64,000 nt of DNA from Schizophyllum amplum (taxonomy: Eukaryota > Basidiomycota > Agaricomycetes > Agaricales > Schizophyllaceae): the NCBI GenBank assembly GCA_007026445.1, contig VDMD01000002.1:1736001-1800000 (forward strand), given 5' to 3'. This document shows positions 23,232 through 32,807 of this stretch, piece by piece. Within the stretch, counting starts at the first letter, position 1. Each line of letters opens with the position of its first letter. The notes beneath the pieces are model-generated. The model did no database searches, was not told where the DNA came from, and was given only the letters and a program-made list of their open reading frames with translations. Made by a program: the position numbers and the translations under genes.

Positions 23232-26200
23232 CTATGTCCACCGCGAGTTCTTGTTGTCCGTAAGAACCGTGTCACGCATGAAAGACATCCACTGCTCGTC
23301 GATCGCGCTCTCCCCCGATATCAGCATTCCCAGGTCCATGAGGCCCGCGTCCTCAGTCGCGTGCAGCGGCGCGGTCGCGTCCGCGTTGGGGAACGACCGA
23401 TTATACACATCGAAGAACATGCTGGCGTCTGGCATTTGCTGTGATGCGTTCGGTAGTCCCGAGGAGCCATCATCAAGCTCGCGCTGTGTCAGATCCGTCG
23501 GCCATCCACCAAACGACGGCGCCAGCTGCTGCGTTAGACCTGGCAGCATTGGCGGCTTGCGGGAAGGGTCAGTGACGTAGGAGTACGCGGACTGTTTTGC
23601 TGCGGCTTCGGAGTCCGTGAGCCCCTCGCTAGTGGCAGGTGGGCTCGGCACCTGCTGCCCCGGCGGCAAAAGAGAAAGGTATTCGACGAGCGAGGGATGT
23701 ACTTCGGTCGTCATAGGGCTGCCTGGACTCAGTCCATCCGAGCTTGATGCCGGAGAGGCGGCGGCGAGTGGGCCGTTGGTGCCGTTCGTGCCAGCTATGT
23801 TCGGCTTGTTAACTTTGCGTCGCGACATAATCTTGCTAACGAGGACGCGCGTGTGACCTCCAAAAAGGGCGAGCTCGTCGTCGCAATAGTTCGTGTCTTC
23901 GGACTTGGGAAGCTTGCCGCCGGACATGAACTGCGAGTACGCCTTGAAGGCCTTGAGCCGCAGCTTGCATAGGATGGCCTTGATAGAAGCAAAAAAATAG
24001 CCATGTGAACATGAGTTGGGTCAGTCAGGAAAAATGTGCGCACGAAGCCACTACGAGCACGACGAGAGTGCACGGCACCTTTGGCAAACATGTCGCAGGC
24101 GAGGCCGAGCTCGATGAAGGCGCTGGATGCCATGGTCGAGGACGGTGCGCGTGTGACGATACACCCTACTGTGATCTGCAAAATAAGACCAAGCACCCTT
24201 GCCTGAACGTTGCAAACTTACAGCGGCAGAAAAAACTATTGTGAAAAGTCAGTGAACCGGGCTCCCGTGCCATATGAACAAGACGCACGATGTGTCCAGA
24301 TGTTCCACCATCTATAACAAAGCTCCGGAAAGCGCTCGAAATGGTTGAGATTTGTCTTGATCATTTTGGATGCACATCGATATGCGGCCAAAAACGAAGG
24401 CGCGTATGGACTTCGAAGGGGGTTGGCAGGATGGTCAAGCATGGCCTGAGCGAAGAAGCTACGATGGATATATAAGAGGGCTAGCATATATGCTGTCAGT
24501 ACGCACGACATGGACATGCAGATGAGGACATACTGATCGCCCGGAATTGAGACAGCAGACCGCCGTGCATGTACGCATATGGCGTGTAGTGCGCATCCTG
24601 CAGGCTCAAGAATACATCGAGATGCTCAGGGAGCGTCTTCTCGCGGACCTTGCGATCAAGATCGAGGATCGTTTCGTAGCTTGGAGGCTCGGCGGTCAGG
24701 ACGGCCTCCGTAACCGTGCACAGGACATCGCGGGCAAACTCAACCTTCCAACGCCAATCTGAGCGGTCAAAGTTTTATTAGTTGGGTAGTCAAACGAGAG
24801 TAGCATAGTACTCACGTCCCATCAGCGGTTGTCCACTATCATCAAGTGTCTGCTCGTCGTCATAGGGAAATTCGCAATCGACATAGGACAGTCGTATTGC
24901 TGCCGGTCGGCCGAGGGCTAAGCTCTGCGAAGGAGTCAAATCACATCCTCGGCTGGGACACGGTTCGCCTACCATGAATTGCTCATGCGCAAACATCTCC
25001 CAAAAGAGATTCCGCCTCCGCTGCACTGTCTTCGGGTCCATGTTCCATCGTGCGCTATCTCTATCTGACAAGAACAGGTTAGAATATGCGGATCGTAGAA
25101 AGCGATGCTACTTACGAAGACCGAGCTATGGGATGAGTCAGCAACGATTATAATCAAGCTGAAAGGAGCACTCACACTCTGAGCTAGCTTGCAGGCTAGA
25201 CTCATAAGACTCCATGCGCTATCCATGGTATATCGTTTACCGCCCATGGTGTGGTAGCTGCCCATGAGGAGGATAGCTTGAACGGTGGCAATTTCGGGGG
25301 AATCAAAGACAGAGCGCAGCGCAAGAGCGGCGCGGCCAAGATGATGATAATTACGCGCCTCCGTATTATCTGTAAGGGTGTTATCAGAGCTGCCGGGCGA
25401 ATGACTGAATTGCTTACATGCAGGTAATGTTAAGTCGACTAATGCGCCAATGGCGAAGAGGAGATAAAGTACAGCGAGCTTATGGGCCGAAACGCAGTGG
25501 GGGATGTTGGGGTCCAGGGTTCTCTCCTTCCTATGTCTGTACACCGGCGTCAAGAATTCGTCGATGATTTCATCCCTTTTCAAGGGGCGGAAGGCCCAGG
25601 CGGCGTGTTCCAAGTAGGTCTCGCATAAGGTCCAGGCGCGGGGTTGTTCGGGCAGGTAGGAATACAGAATATCGAGGGTGCGTTCTGTGGCCGCGATGCC
25701 GTCGTTGAAAGGGAAAGAGGATGATAGGCGGGCGATTTCAGCAGCCAGAGGCGTATAGTCATCGTCTTCGGGGCAGCAGGGCTCGAGATCAGCGCCAGCA
25801 AGAAATAGGGTTTCGGATCCCGCGGATCGACCGAAGTACTTCGCATCGCCGCGCTCGCCAATCGTGAGGGTGCCGAGAGCGTCGATAGAGTCGACAAAAT
25901 GTTCTCGGGGGGATTTGTCCTTGTCAGATGCATGGAGACGCTCAGGCCCAAACTTGATGGAGAGTAGTTCTGGTCGGAGGAGAGGATGTGGCTCGTTGGA
26001 AACACCTGCTTGGAAGATTGCGAGCGCGTCCTGCGAGATTATACACATGACTAAACTGGGTGTACACATGCTGGTGGATACGCACCTCCAACTGCCGTAT
26101 ACGCTGTCCCATCTCCGTGATTTTATTATGCAGTTCAGTTGTGTCTGCTAGTACAAATCGGCTATAAAGGGGGTGTCAAAAGACGTAGTATCCGAGGCTT

Positions 26201-26550
26201 CCCTACGCACCTCATGCCTTGACCTGAGGACAGACTGCCGTTTGGGCATATGGAGGGGCATCCTCTTCGTACTTTTCGCGTACGTCAGAAACGGAGATTT
26301 GTCTTCAGTCTTGTGCACGCTGCGTACCACAACTTCCGCAAGGAATTTTCTTGTCGCATTTAAGCTGAGATACGGCGATCAATCTGTTGTGTCGATGTCT
26401 GATGGGTGTCTTCCAGCGTACCTTGAGTCTTCTGCATTCTGCACAGGAAAGTTCCCCTCTTGCGCGCCGTACTTCGAGGTCATCGTCGGTAGAGGACTTA
26501 CGGACGGTGTGGGCACGTCGAGAGTGCACGCTTGACGTGTCTGCCGGCAT
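23232..26550 (-). CDS. Zn2Cys6 binuclear-cluster transcription factor with fungal-specific regulatory domain
   Basis: The start ATG at 26550 opens MPADTSSVHSRRAHTVRK. After splicing at 26422 the DNA-binding cluster reads CAECRRLKLKCDKKIPCGSC, followed in the next exon by VRRGCPSICPNG: a complete six-cysteine Zn2Cys6 finger. Next come the linker GQGMRFVLADTTELHNKI and a short coiled coil (EMGQRIRQLE). The large middle region has the fungal-trans signature (RTLDILYSYLPEQPRAW, AHKLAVLYLLFAIGALVDL). The tail after about 23930 is Ser/Pro/Gln-rich and ends DLGMLISGESAIDEQWMSFM, a conserved C-terminal block of this Agaricomycete family. The protein is nuclear, roughly 800-880 aa, with about a dozen introns. 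Its position within 10 kb of the NRPS makes it a candidate pathway regulator. A 45-nt GTAAGT...AG segment just before the finger could be an optional in-frame intron. Confidence 0.87.
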
Positions 26551-27111
26551 AGTTCGCCGGTAAACCGAAGCAGAGCAGCCGGGCAGGCTGTGGGGGATTT
26601 CCGAGGTTGCAGAGCCGGGGGTCGACCAGAAGAAATCACAGCAGTGGTTGGTCAGCCGCAAGTTGTATATAGCTCACCGGGCCAAAATTCCCGGCTGCCC
26701 CGGACCGAGTATACCTATGCGATCACTGAGTGAGTCAGCTTTAGGCGCCCATCGCCACATCTCCAGCCGGTGCAGTCTGCATGGAACACATCAAACGATA
26801 TCCCTCGTGAAAGCCCGCTTCACTCAGACGCCTTGTGAGTGCACCATATGGGCTATTCCTCGAATCTGTAAGTGATCAATGATGCCTGCCGTTCAATTAT
26901 CCGTTTGCAAACGTGGATAAACGTCAAACAACCTTTGACCAGCAGGAAAAACCAGCCGGGAGCTAAACACAAACAACAGCGCTCTTTTCTTCCTTCCATC
27001 ACCACCTTCCGACATCCACGCCAACTCGCCTTCTCCCACTTTCAACCACTGAGCAAAATCGCGAGCTCGCCTTTCGCTCTCTTGCCCGAAGTCTCGACGT
27101 CGACGCCCGCC
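26551..27111. promoter_or_regulatory. Divergent promoter region, regulator / secreted DPBB protein
   Basis: This 561-bp gap lies between divergent start codons. The right half is pyrimidine-rich just before the ATG at 27112, as in strong fungal promoters for secreted proteins. No defined operator could be assigned by eye. Confidence 0.4.
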
Positions 27112-28070
27112 ATGCTTTCTAAGCTCGCGCTCTTCGCATCTATCCTCGCCGTGGTCTCGTCCATCACTCAAGCGTCTGCTGGGTCGCCTTCTCGCGCTGT
27201 GCTTGAAAGCCGCTATACCCGCCCTCACTCACTAGGCGACGACTATGTTTTCGATCCCCGGGATGGTTGGGAGACCGTGAACGTCACGAACCTGCAGTAC
27301 AAGTACCGCCGTGACTCGCCTATGGATGATTCGCTTCTCTCCGGCAACGGCTCGTCAGTCTCGGAATCGCTTTTTCAGGAACTTGCCGCTAGGGACGTCG
27401 TGCTCGAGAGTAAGAGAAAGCTATCCGATCATATAACGGGCGTCGGGAAAGGCATCACCGGTGCCGTCGCGAAGGTCATCAAGACGATTCAAGCCATAGG
27501 CAAGCCAGAAGCGGTGACTATTACATGGTATGCCCCTACCTCACCTTCATCGTTGACTGCTCATGAAAGACAGGTACACCGGGCATGATCTCGAAAACCC
27601 AAGTTGCTGGGCCAACGGCAATTGGGCGCCTACTGTGAGTAAACCTCCGTTAGCATAAGGAAAGCCCCTCACTAACGTACACGCCCGCAGGACGCTTCGT
27701 TCGCTGCTGCTCTCACTCTTCAGGGGTGGCAGAACAAGCCCAAGTGCTTCAAGTTTCTGGAGCGTACGTTATCTACTACATCCTTCGTGCTTGCGCTTAT
27801 CCATGTACAGTCTGCAGGGGCAAGAATAAATGCGTCTTTGTACGCGTCGTCGATACCTGTGCAGGATGTGCCGCAGGCAGTCGACATGTCGATCTTACTC
27901 GCGCTGCGTTTGGCACTCTCGCCGACTATGACGAGGGTATAGCCACCGTGCAGATGCGCGGTGCTACGGATCCCGAGGGATGGTTAGTCTATCTGGCATT
28001 GCTCGCAAGTAACAACGGCTTACGCCCATTCAGGTTTGAAAACCTTTGGGGCCCCAAGGTCAAGGGCTAG
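27112..28070 (+). CDS. Secreted double-psi beta-barrel (RlpA/expansin-like) protein
   Basis: Five exons (27112-27527, 27574-27634, 27691-27763, 27811-27982, 28034-28070) give 252 aa. Residues 1 to about 22 are a signal peptide (MLSKLALFASILAVVSS). About 110 residues of linker carry a possible N-glycosylation site (NVTN) and an Arg-Arg that could be a Kex2-type site. The C-terminal 110 residues form the DPBB domain: VTITWYTGHDLENPSCW, NWAPTDASFAAALT, CVFVRVVDTCAGC, HVDLTRAAFGTLAD, ending in the shortened FENLWGPKVKG. The paired cysteines and the HVDLT block are typical of fungal RlpA-like proteins, many of which are cell-wall associated. No enzymatic activity is implied. Confidence 0.85.
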
Positions 28071-28687
28071 GGAATCTCGCTGGCTCGGATCTCTCCTGAC
28101 GTCTACCGACTCTGTACCGCATCTTTTGGAACGACATGTCCAACACTATATCTTACGCACACATGCCCGGCTCCTGGGTGACTAACTCTGGCGACGAATC
28201 TCTGCTGCACGCCAACCTCTGGTCTTCGACATCCTCCCGCATTCTATACCATTCATCACAACGAGTTACCTTCTAGATCTTGCGACGGCAAGGAGACTGA
28301 TTATCGCACTTTGACCTAGACATCCGCTCATTCGCGCATCCTGTATTGACATACTACTCACTGTACATCGTATACGTATCTGTGAGGCTGACGAGCCCCG
28401 CTTCGCATGCAATCGACGTGTATAACTTGCGACTCGCCAGCGTTCAACGTTCATGCCTCCAAAGTTCTGGGTTGTAATAACTCGCTGGCTTTGCCGGGTA
28501 TCAGCCTGCCGGTCGCTCTCGGACTGTGATTATCAGCTCCTGGCACCTGGCTCTCACCGTCATCTGACTGTTGCCCGTAGTTGCCCGTCTCGCCCGGACC
28601 TCGACGTGCACTGTTCCGACGTCGCTCATCAGTTGCCAGCCAACCCTTGTTCAAGTTGTTGAGCCATCGTATCAGTTGCGACTGAGC
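28071..28687. other. Spacer, no gene seen
   Basis: This 617-bp gap follows the DPBB gene and precedes the first GFA gene on the same strand. It presumably holds the 3' UTR and the next promoter. Open frames here are short and unsupported. Confidence 0.45.
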
Positions 28688-29356
28688 ATGTCTACCACGA
28701 CGAAGTATTTTGGCTCATGCCTTTGTGGCGCAGTGAACTTCGAGTTAGCTGAAGCTCCCCTTCAACACAATCTTTGCCACTGCCTCAACTGCCAGAAGGC
28801 TAGTGGGAGCGCATTTGCATCTAATTTGTTCGTCAAGAGAGAGGTGCGTAGATTGGATGTTCTTGCCACAATGGGGTTCGCTGGGCGACGAATGCACGTT
28901 CTTTGACCGAGAGAGCATTGCAACTTCGCCACTCATCTCCCGATTGACAGAATCTTTGTTCTCGTGTCCGATTGTAGTTGCTGAGATCTCCCCAGAAGAT
29001 CACCATCACCAAAGGCAAGGACCAGCTGAAGTCGTGGGCGGACTGTGGCACCAGGTCCGGCAAGCCACTTCACCGTACTTTTTGCGGAGTCTGCGGGTCG
29101 CCCCTGCTGGGATATCCGGAATTGAATCCGAAGGTGGCGACTGTGGCCTCGAGTGCGTTGGATGTGAAACAGTGGGGTGCGTGTCAGCGTGATGTAGTAC
29201 ATCGCCTAGTAGTCGGGCGTCGCTGGAGCAGCTGGCACGCGAGCCACGGACTGATTTTCGCTCGCAGGGCCGAGGAAGGAGGGATTCACGGAGAACAAGC
29301 GATCGTGGTTGCGCAACATCCAACTGTCGAACTGGAGCTCGAAGGCGAAGCTTTGA
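28688..29356 (+). CDS. GFA/CENP-V-domain zinc protein, copy 1
   Basis: Three exons (28688-28843, 28996-29176, 29268-29356) give 141 aa. The zinc ligands follow the GFA pattern: GSCLCGAVNFEL, then HCLNCQKASGS, then FCGVCGSPL, with C-terminal NKRSWLRNIQLSNW. The family is named for glutathione-dependent formaldehyde-activating enzyme, but most fungal members have no proven substrate. Copy 2 starts 527 bp downstream in the same orientation. It has the same protein length, the same 156-nt first exon and the same intron order, so the pair arose by tandem duplication. The first intron here is unusually long (152 nt). Confidence 0.85.
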
Positions 29357-29882
29357 TTCTGAATACTGGTTGCCGACTGCCGGCAGTGGTAGGACTATGT
29401 GGAGACGGACGTCGTGTCACGACACGTTGAACGACAGCTGCTCTTCGTGTAGCCACAAGTATACATATGCATCATCGCTTGACTGCCCAGAAGCTCAGCC
29501 TGATTTCGGCGCTCAAAGAGCCAAGTTGAAGTTCAAGTTGAGAGGTGCGATCTGGGTGGAATCAAGAAACTGTTGCTCAACACGGAACGCGCCGCGCTGA
29601 TCAGCATCAGCCTGGAACTGCAGCCTGAAACCCTCCGCCATGTCTCCCGCACGGGGCTGCCCGCGACGTGCCCTGCCAACTCCGAGCAATCACCCGCGAC
29701 CAACAAAGATCCGCCTACGTCCGGCGGCTAGGCAGCACGCGCGTCGGGCGCGCCCAGCTACATAAACGTCCTTCACATACCCTCTCAGTCCCGCTATCAG
29801 TCCCGCCCAGTCAACCAGTGTCCATTCAGTCATTCGTGCCACCAGCCCCGCCCATCAATCACCGCCAGTTGACCAATAAACG
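29357..29882. other. Spacer between the two GFA genes
   Basis: These 526 bp hold the 3' end of copy 1 and the promoter of copy 2. The last 120 bp are pyrimidine-rich and contain a short imperfect repeat of CCCGCTATCAGTCCCGCC type. No gene is supported. Confidence 0.4.
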
Positions 29883-30507
29883 ATGAGCGCCTCCCCGAAA
29901 TTCCAAGGCTCGTGCATGTGCGGCGCCGTTGAGTACACGGTCACGGGCGCGCCGATGATGAGCGTCGTCTGCCATTGTCCGTCCTGCCAGAAGGTCTCCG
30001 GCTCGACCTACACGCACAACATCTGGTGCCACAAAGACGTGAGTAACTCCCATCTCCACTTGGGCCTCCATAATGCAAAGCGCCCCTTCCATCCCGAATC
30101 TCCTTGTCTCGCCAATCCTCCACTCCCTCATTCTCTTGACGCGCACCTCACGAATTCCCTTCCTGACTCCTTCCCAGCAACTCGCCATCACCAAGGGCGC
30201 ACGAGGGCTCAAGACCTTCGCGGACAAGACGACCGACTCCGGCAAGCCGTTCGAGCGGTCGTTCTGCACGGCCTGCGGTAACACCCTCTTCGGCACGCCC
30301 ATGGTCGACCCGAGCATCCGCACCGTGAGCACGGGCTCACTGGATGCGGCCAGCAAGGCTAACCTGCGTAAGTACACTTGTGTTCCGTGGTTATACCCGC
30401 AGAGCGAACTGACATTCGTCCGCACAGCCCCCACGAAGGAGTTTTACGACCACAACAAGCGGGCGTGGCTGCCGAAGATTCCCATCGCTGGCGAGGCGAA
30501 GCTTTGA
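29883..30507 (+). CDS. GFA/CENP-V-domain zinc protein, copy 2
   Basis: Three exons (29883-30038, 30178-30367, 30428-30507) give 141 aa. The metal-binding blocks are GSCMCGAVEYTV, HCPSCQKVSGST and FCTACGNTLFGTP, ending FYDHNKRAWLPKI. The protein is the tandem paralogue of the gene at 28688, sharing ITKG near the start of exon 2 and AKL at the C-terminus. A carbon-sulfur lyase or glutathione-adduct role is suggested by the family name only. Confidence 0.87.
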
Positions 30508-30848
30508 GCGCCGGTTCGTGCTTGGATTATGGACGTCGTGGGTGTCGTCCTGCTCTGAGTTATCCTGCTTTGAGCACCATACGGCTCTGCAGGCTACATA
30601 CTAGCCTGCTCCCCGCAGCTGCACAGACACATTAAGTACACATACACAACTCGACGGAATGTACTGTTCCTTTATCTATCATCATCAGTACCTCGCATCG
30701 AATGGATGATGCTGTAATTCATGGCTATTGTTTTCACATTGCGCGTCCTAGTCGATGATTAGTCCCGTCCTCCCTGTCCTGCTTGAGTCGCTGTCCAACG
30801 CCGACGAGCCGCTATCCGGCTTGCCAGTCGATGTCGACGTCAATGGCT
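30508..30848. other. Convergent 3' spacer
   Basis: This 341-bp gap lies between the stops of GFA copy 2 (plus strand) and the aminopeptidase (minus strand). It contains AT-rich stretches consistent with 3' UTRs and no gene. Confidence 0.45.
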
Positions 30849-32672
30849 TCAGTCGATGTCCAGCGCTGAGTCTACCTCTGCGAAGTTCTCGAATAATGAC
30901 TCGAAGAGGTCGATGCAGGTCTGCACGTCGTGCGCACCCGCGGTCTCGCGGATGGAGTGCATGGAGAGCATCGGATTGCCAACGTCAACTGTGCGGACGC
31001 CCATTTTGGAGAGGAAGGGACCGATAGTGGAGCCACAGGGCCTGCGAGCGAAATTTAAAAAGATACGAACTGAGGAAGCTTTGGAAAACTGACATGTCGT
31101 TCCTCGTCTCAAAGTTCTGCACCTTTCCCCCCTTCTTCTCGACGAGGCCCTTTACCAGGAACGACGTCACCGCGTCCGTCGTGTACCGCTGCTTCGCATT
31201 CGTCTTGATCACAATCCCGCCATTAAGCATCGGCTTGTGGTTCTCCTCGTGTTTCGACGCGTAGTTCGGGTGCACGCCGTGTGCCATGTCGCAGGACACC
31301 AAGAACGACTTTGCGACTGCGGTGGCATAGTCGGACGCGCCGGGGTTGAGGCGGGAGAAGAGGGAGGGGACGAGGTTGGACTCGGCGCCGGTGGAGGAGA
31401 CGGAGCCGATTTCCTCGTGGTTGAAGAGGGCGATGACGTTGACGTTGCCGGTGGCGGGGGGTGGGGTGGAGGCGAGGGCTTCGACAGCGCAGAAGCTGGG
31501 GTAGGGAGTGAGGGATGGGTAAGGGAGGGGAGGGTAGGAAGGGAAGACTCACGAGGAGACAAGGTTGTCCATGCGCGGGCTGAAAATGAACTCGTTGTTG
31601 AGGCCACCGAGCACAGCGGGTTGGGTGTCGAAGAGAGCGCTTCAGAGGGTTCGGGTCACAGTAAAGGCATGGCAAAGATAGCAGATACGTACAGCTCGAA
31701 GTCGTAGATTTCATCTGCGGCAACGGACATCTCGTTCGCGAGCGCGGAGATGAGCTCTGAGTTATGGTTGGCATGCACGCTGGTAGCGGAGATCTTGACG
31801 CCCTCTGTCGCATCTTCTGTTTTCTGATCCTTCGTCGCGTTGAGTTGCGACTCTACGATCCCGAGAACAGGGACAAGATCAGTCTCCTGGTTGAGCTTGA
31901 GATTGTCGTTGACGCTGCGGTCCACTACAGCAGAGGCACGTGTTTCAGCAGAAGGATCAAATAGACATATGAGTACGCACAATGAATAGCCAGTGTGGGT
32001 ATCCGAAGGATAGGGCGGTCAATCTTGACGAGCTTGGACTCGAAGCCGCCGTTCTTGTCGGACAAAATGACTCGGCCGGCGATGGATAAATCCCTGTCAA
32101 GCCAGGAGTGCCAGATGCCGCCGCCGTAAGTCTCGACGCCGACCTGGAGATAACCAGCCTTGACGCGCTTCGAGACTGGGCGAACCTGCGTGTGGCGCGT
32201 GAGCTTGACCTCCCCGTGAGGTGATGCAGCCTACCCGAAAGTTGGGGCTGTCGACATGGGTGCCGACGATGCTCAGCCCGGTGCCCGCCTTCCAATTCTT
32301 GGGGAGGGTGAAAGCGACGAGGGCAGTTTGGTTGCTGTCACTCTGAAGTCAGATCGGGGCACGTATGGATGGATGATGATAAGGACGCGGACCGTGTAAA
32401 GTAGTACTTGCCCCCCGCCTGCAAAGTCTTTTCCCATCCATCCTTTTCCCTGAGCTTGAGCGGATCGTCAGATAAGAGTTCTCGCCTCCAGCCGTTCGAC
32501 GTACCTTGGTGAAGCCTGCCTTCTCCAGGTGCGCTGCGGAGTTGTAAACCGCATGGAATGGCGTGGGGGATGCATTGACAAAAGTCAGGAAGCGCGTCGC
32601 AGCCTCTGGGCTGGATCCGTAAAGCATGGTCATCGCTGGTCTTGAGGAGGAGAAGGTGCGGCGGACGAGCAT
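30849..32672 (-). CDS. M18-family aspartyl aminopeptidase
   Basis: The spliced protein of about 490 aa carries all M18 metal and catalytic blocks: [10 protein letters not shown] (first His/Asp), [32 protein letters not shown] (the Glu-Glu pair), [18 protein letters not shown], and the C-terminal [11 protein letters not shown]. It is a cobalt/zinc metallopeptidase that removes N-terminal Asp or Glu, forming large cytosolic or vacuolar assemblies. The first ATG (32672) gives a lead of [14 protein letters not shown], which could act as a mitochondrial presequence; downstream ATGs at 32633 and 32627 would give the usual cytosolic form. The gene is divergent from UTP12 with 135 bp between starts. 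It is interrupted by several short introns. Confidence 0.92.
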
Positions 32673-32807
32673 GCCACGAGATGCCGCGGGACTGCCGCGG
32701 CGTTCGATGCACAAGGCGAGATCCAAACGGGGCTAAGACGGCAAGCGCCGGGCTCAGGTGATCGCGATCGAGATTTTCGGTGAACGGTCCTTGTTCTCCA
32801 GCGCGCC
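32673..32807. promoter_or_regulatory. Compact bidirectional promoter, aminopeptidase / UTP12
   Basis: Only 135 bp separate the two divergent ATGs (32672 minus, 32808 plus), so the two genes must share or interleave promoter elements. The stretch is GC-rich and lacks an obvious TATA box. Confidence 0.6.

Noticed and set aside
31237..31707. Gly/Glu-rich 156-codon open frame on the plus strand
   Set aside because: It is the antisense shadow of the M18 aminopeptidase exons; the composition follows from complementary codons.
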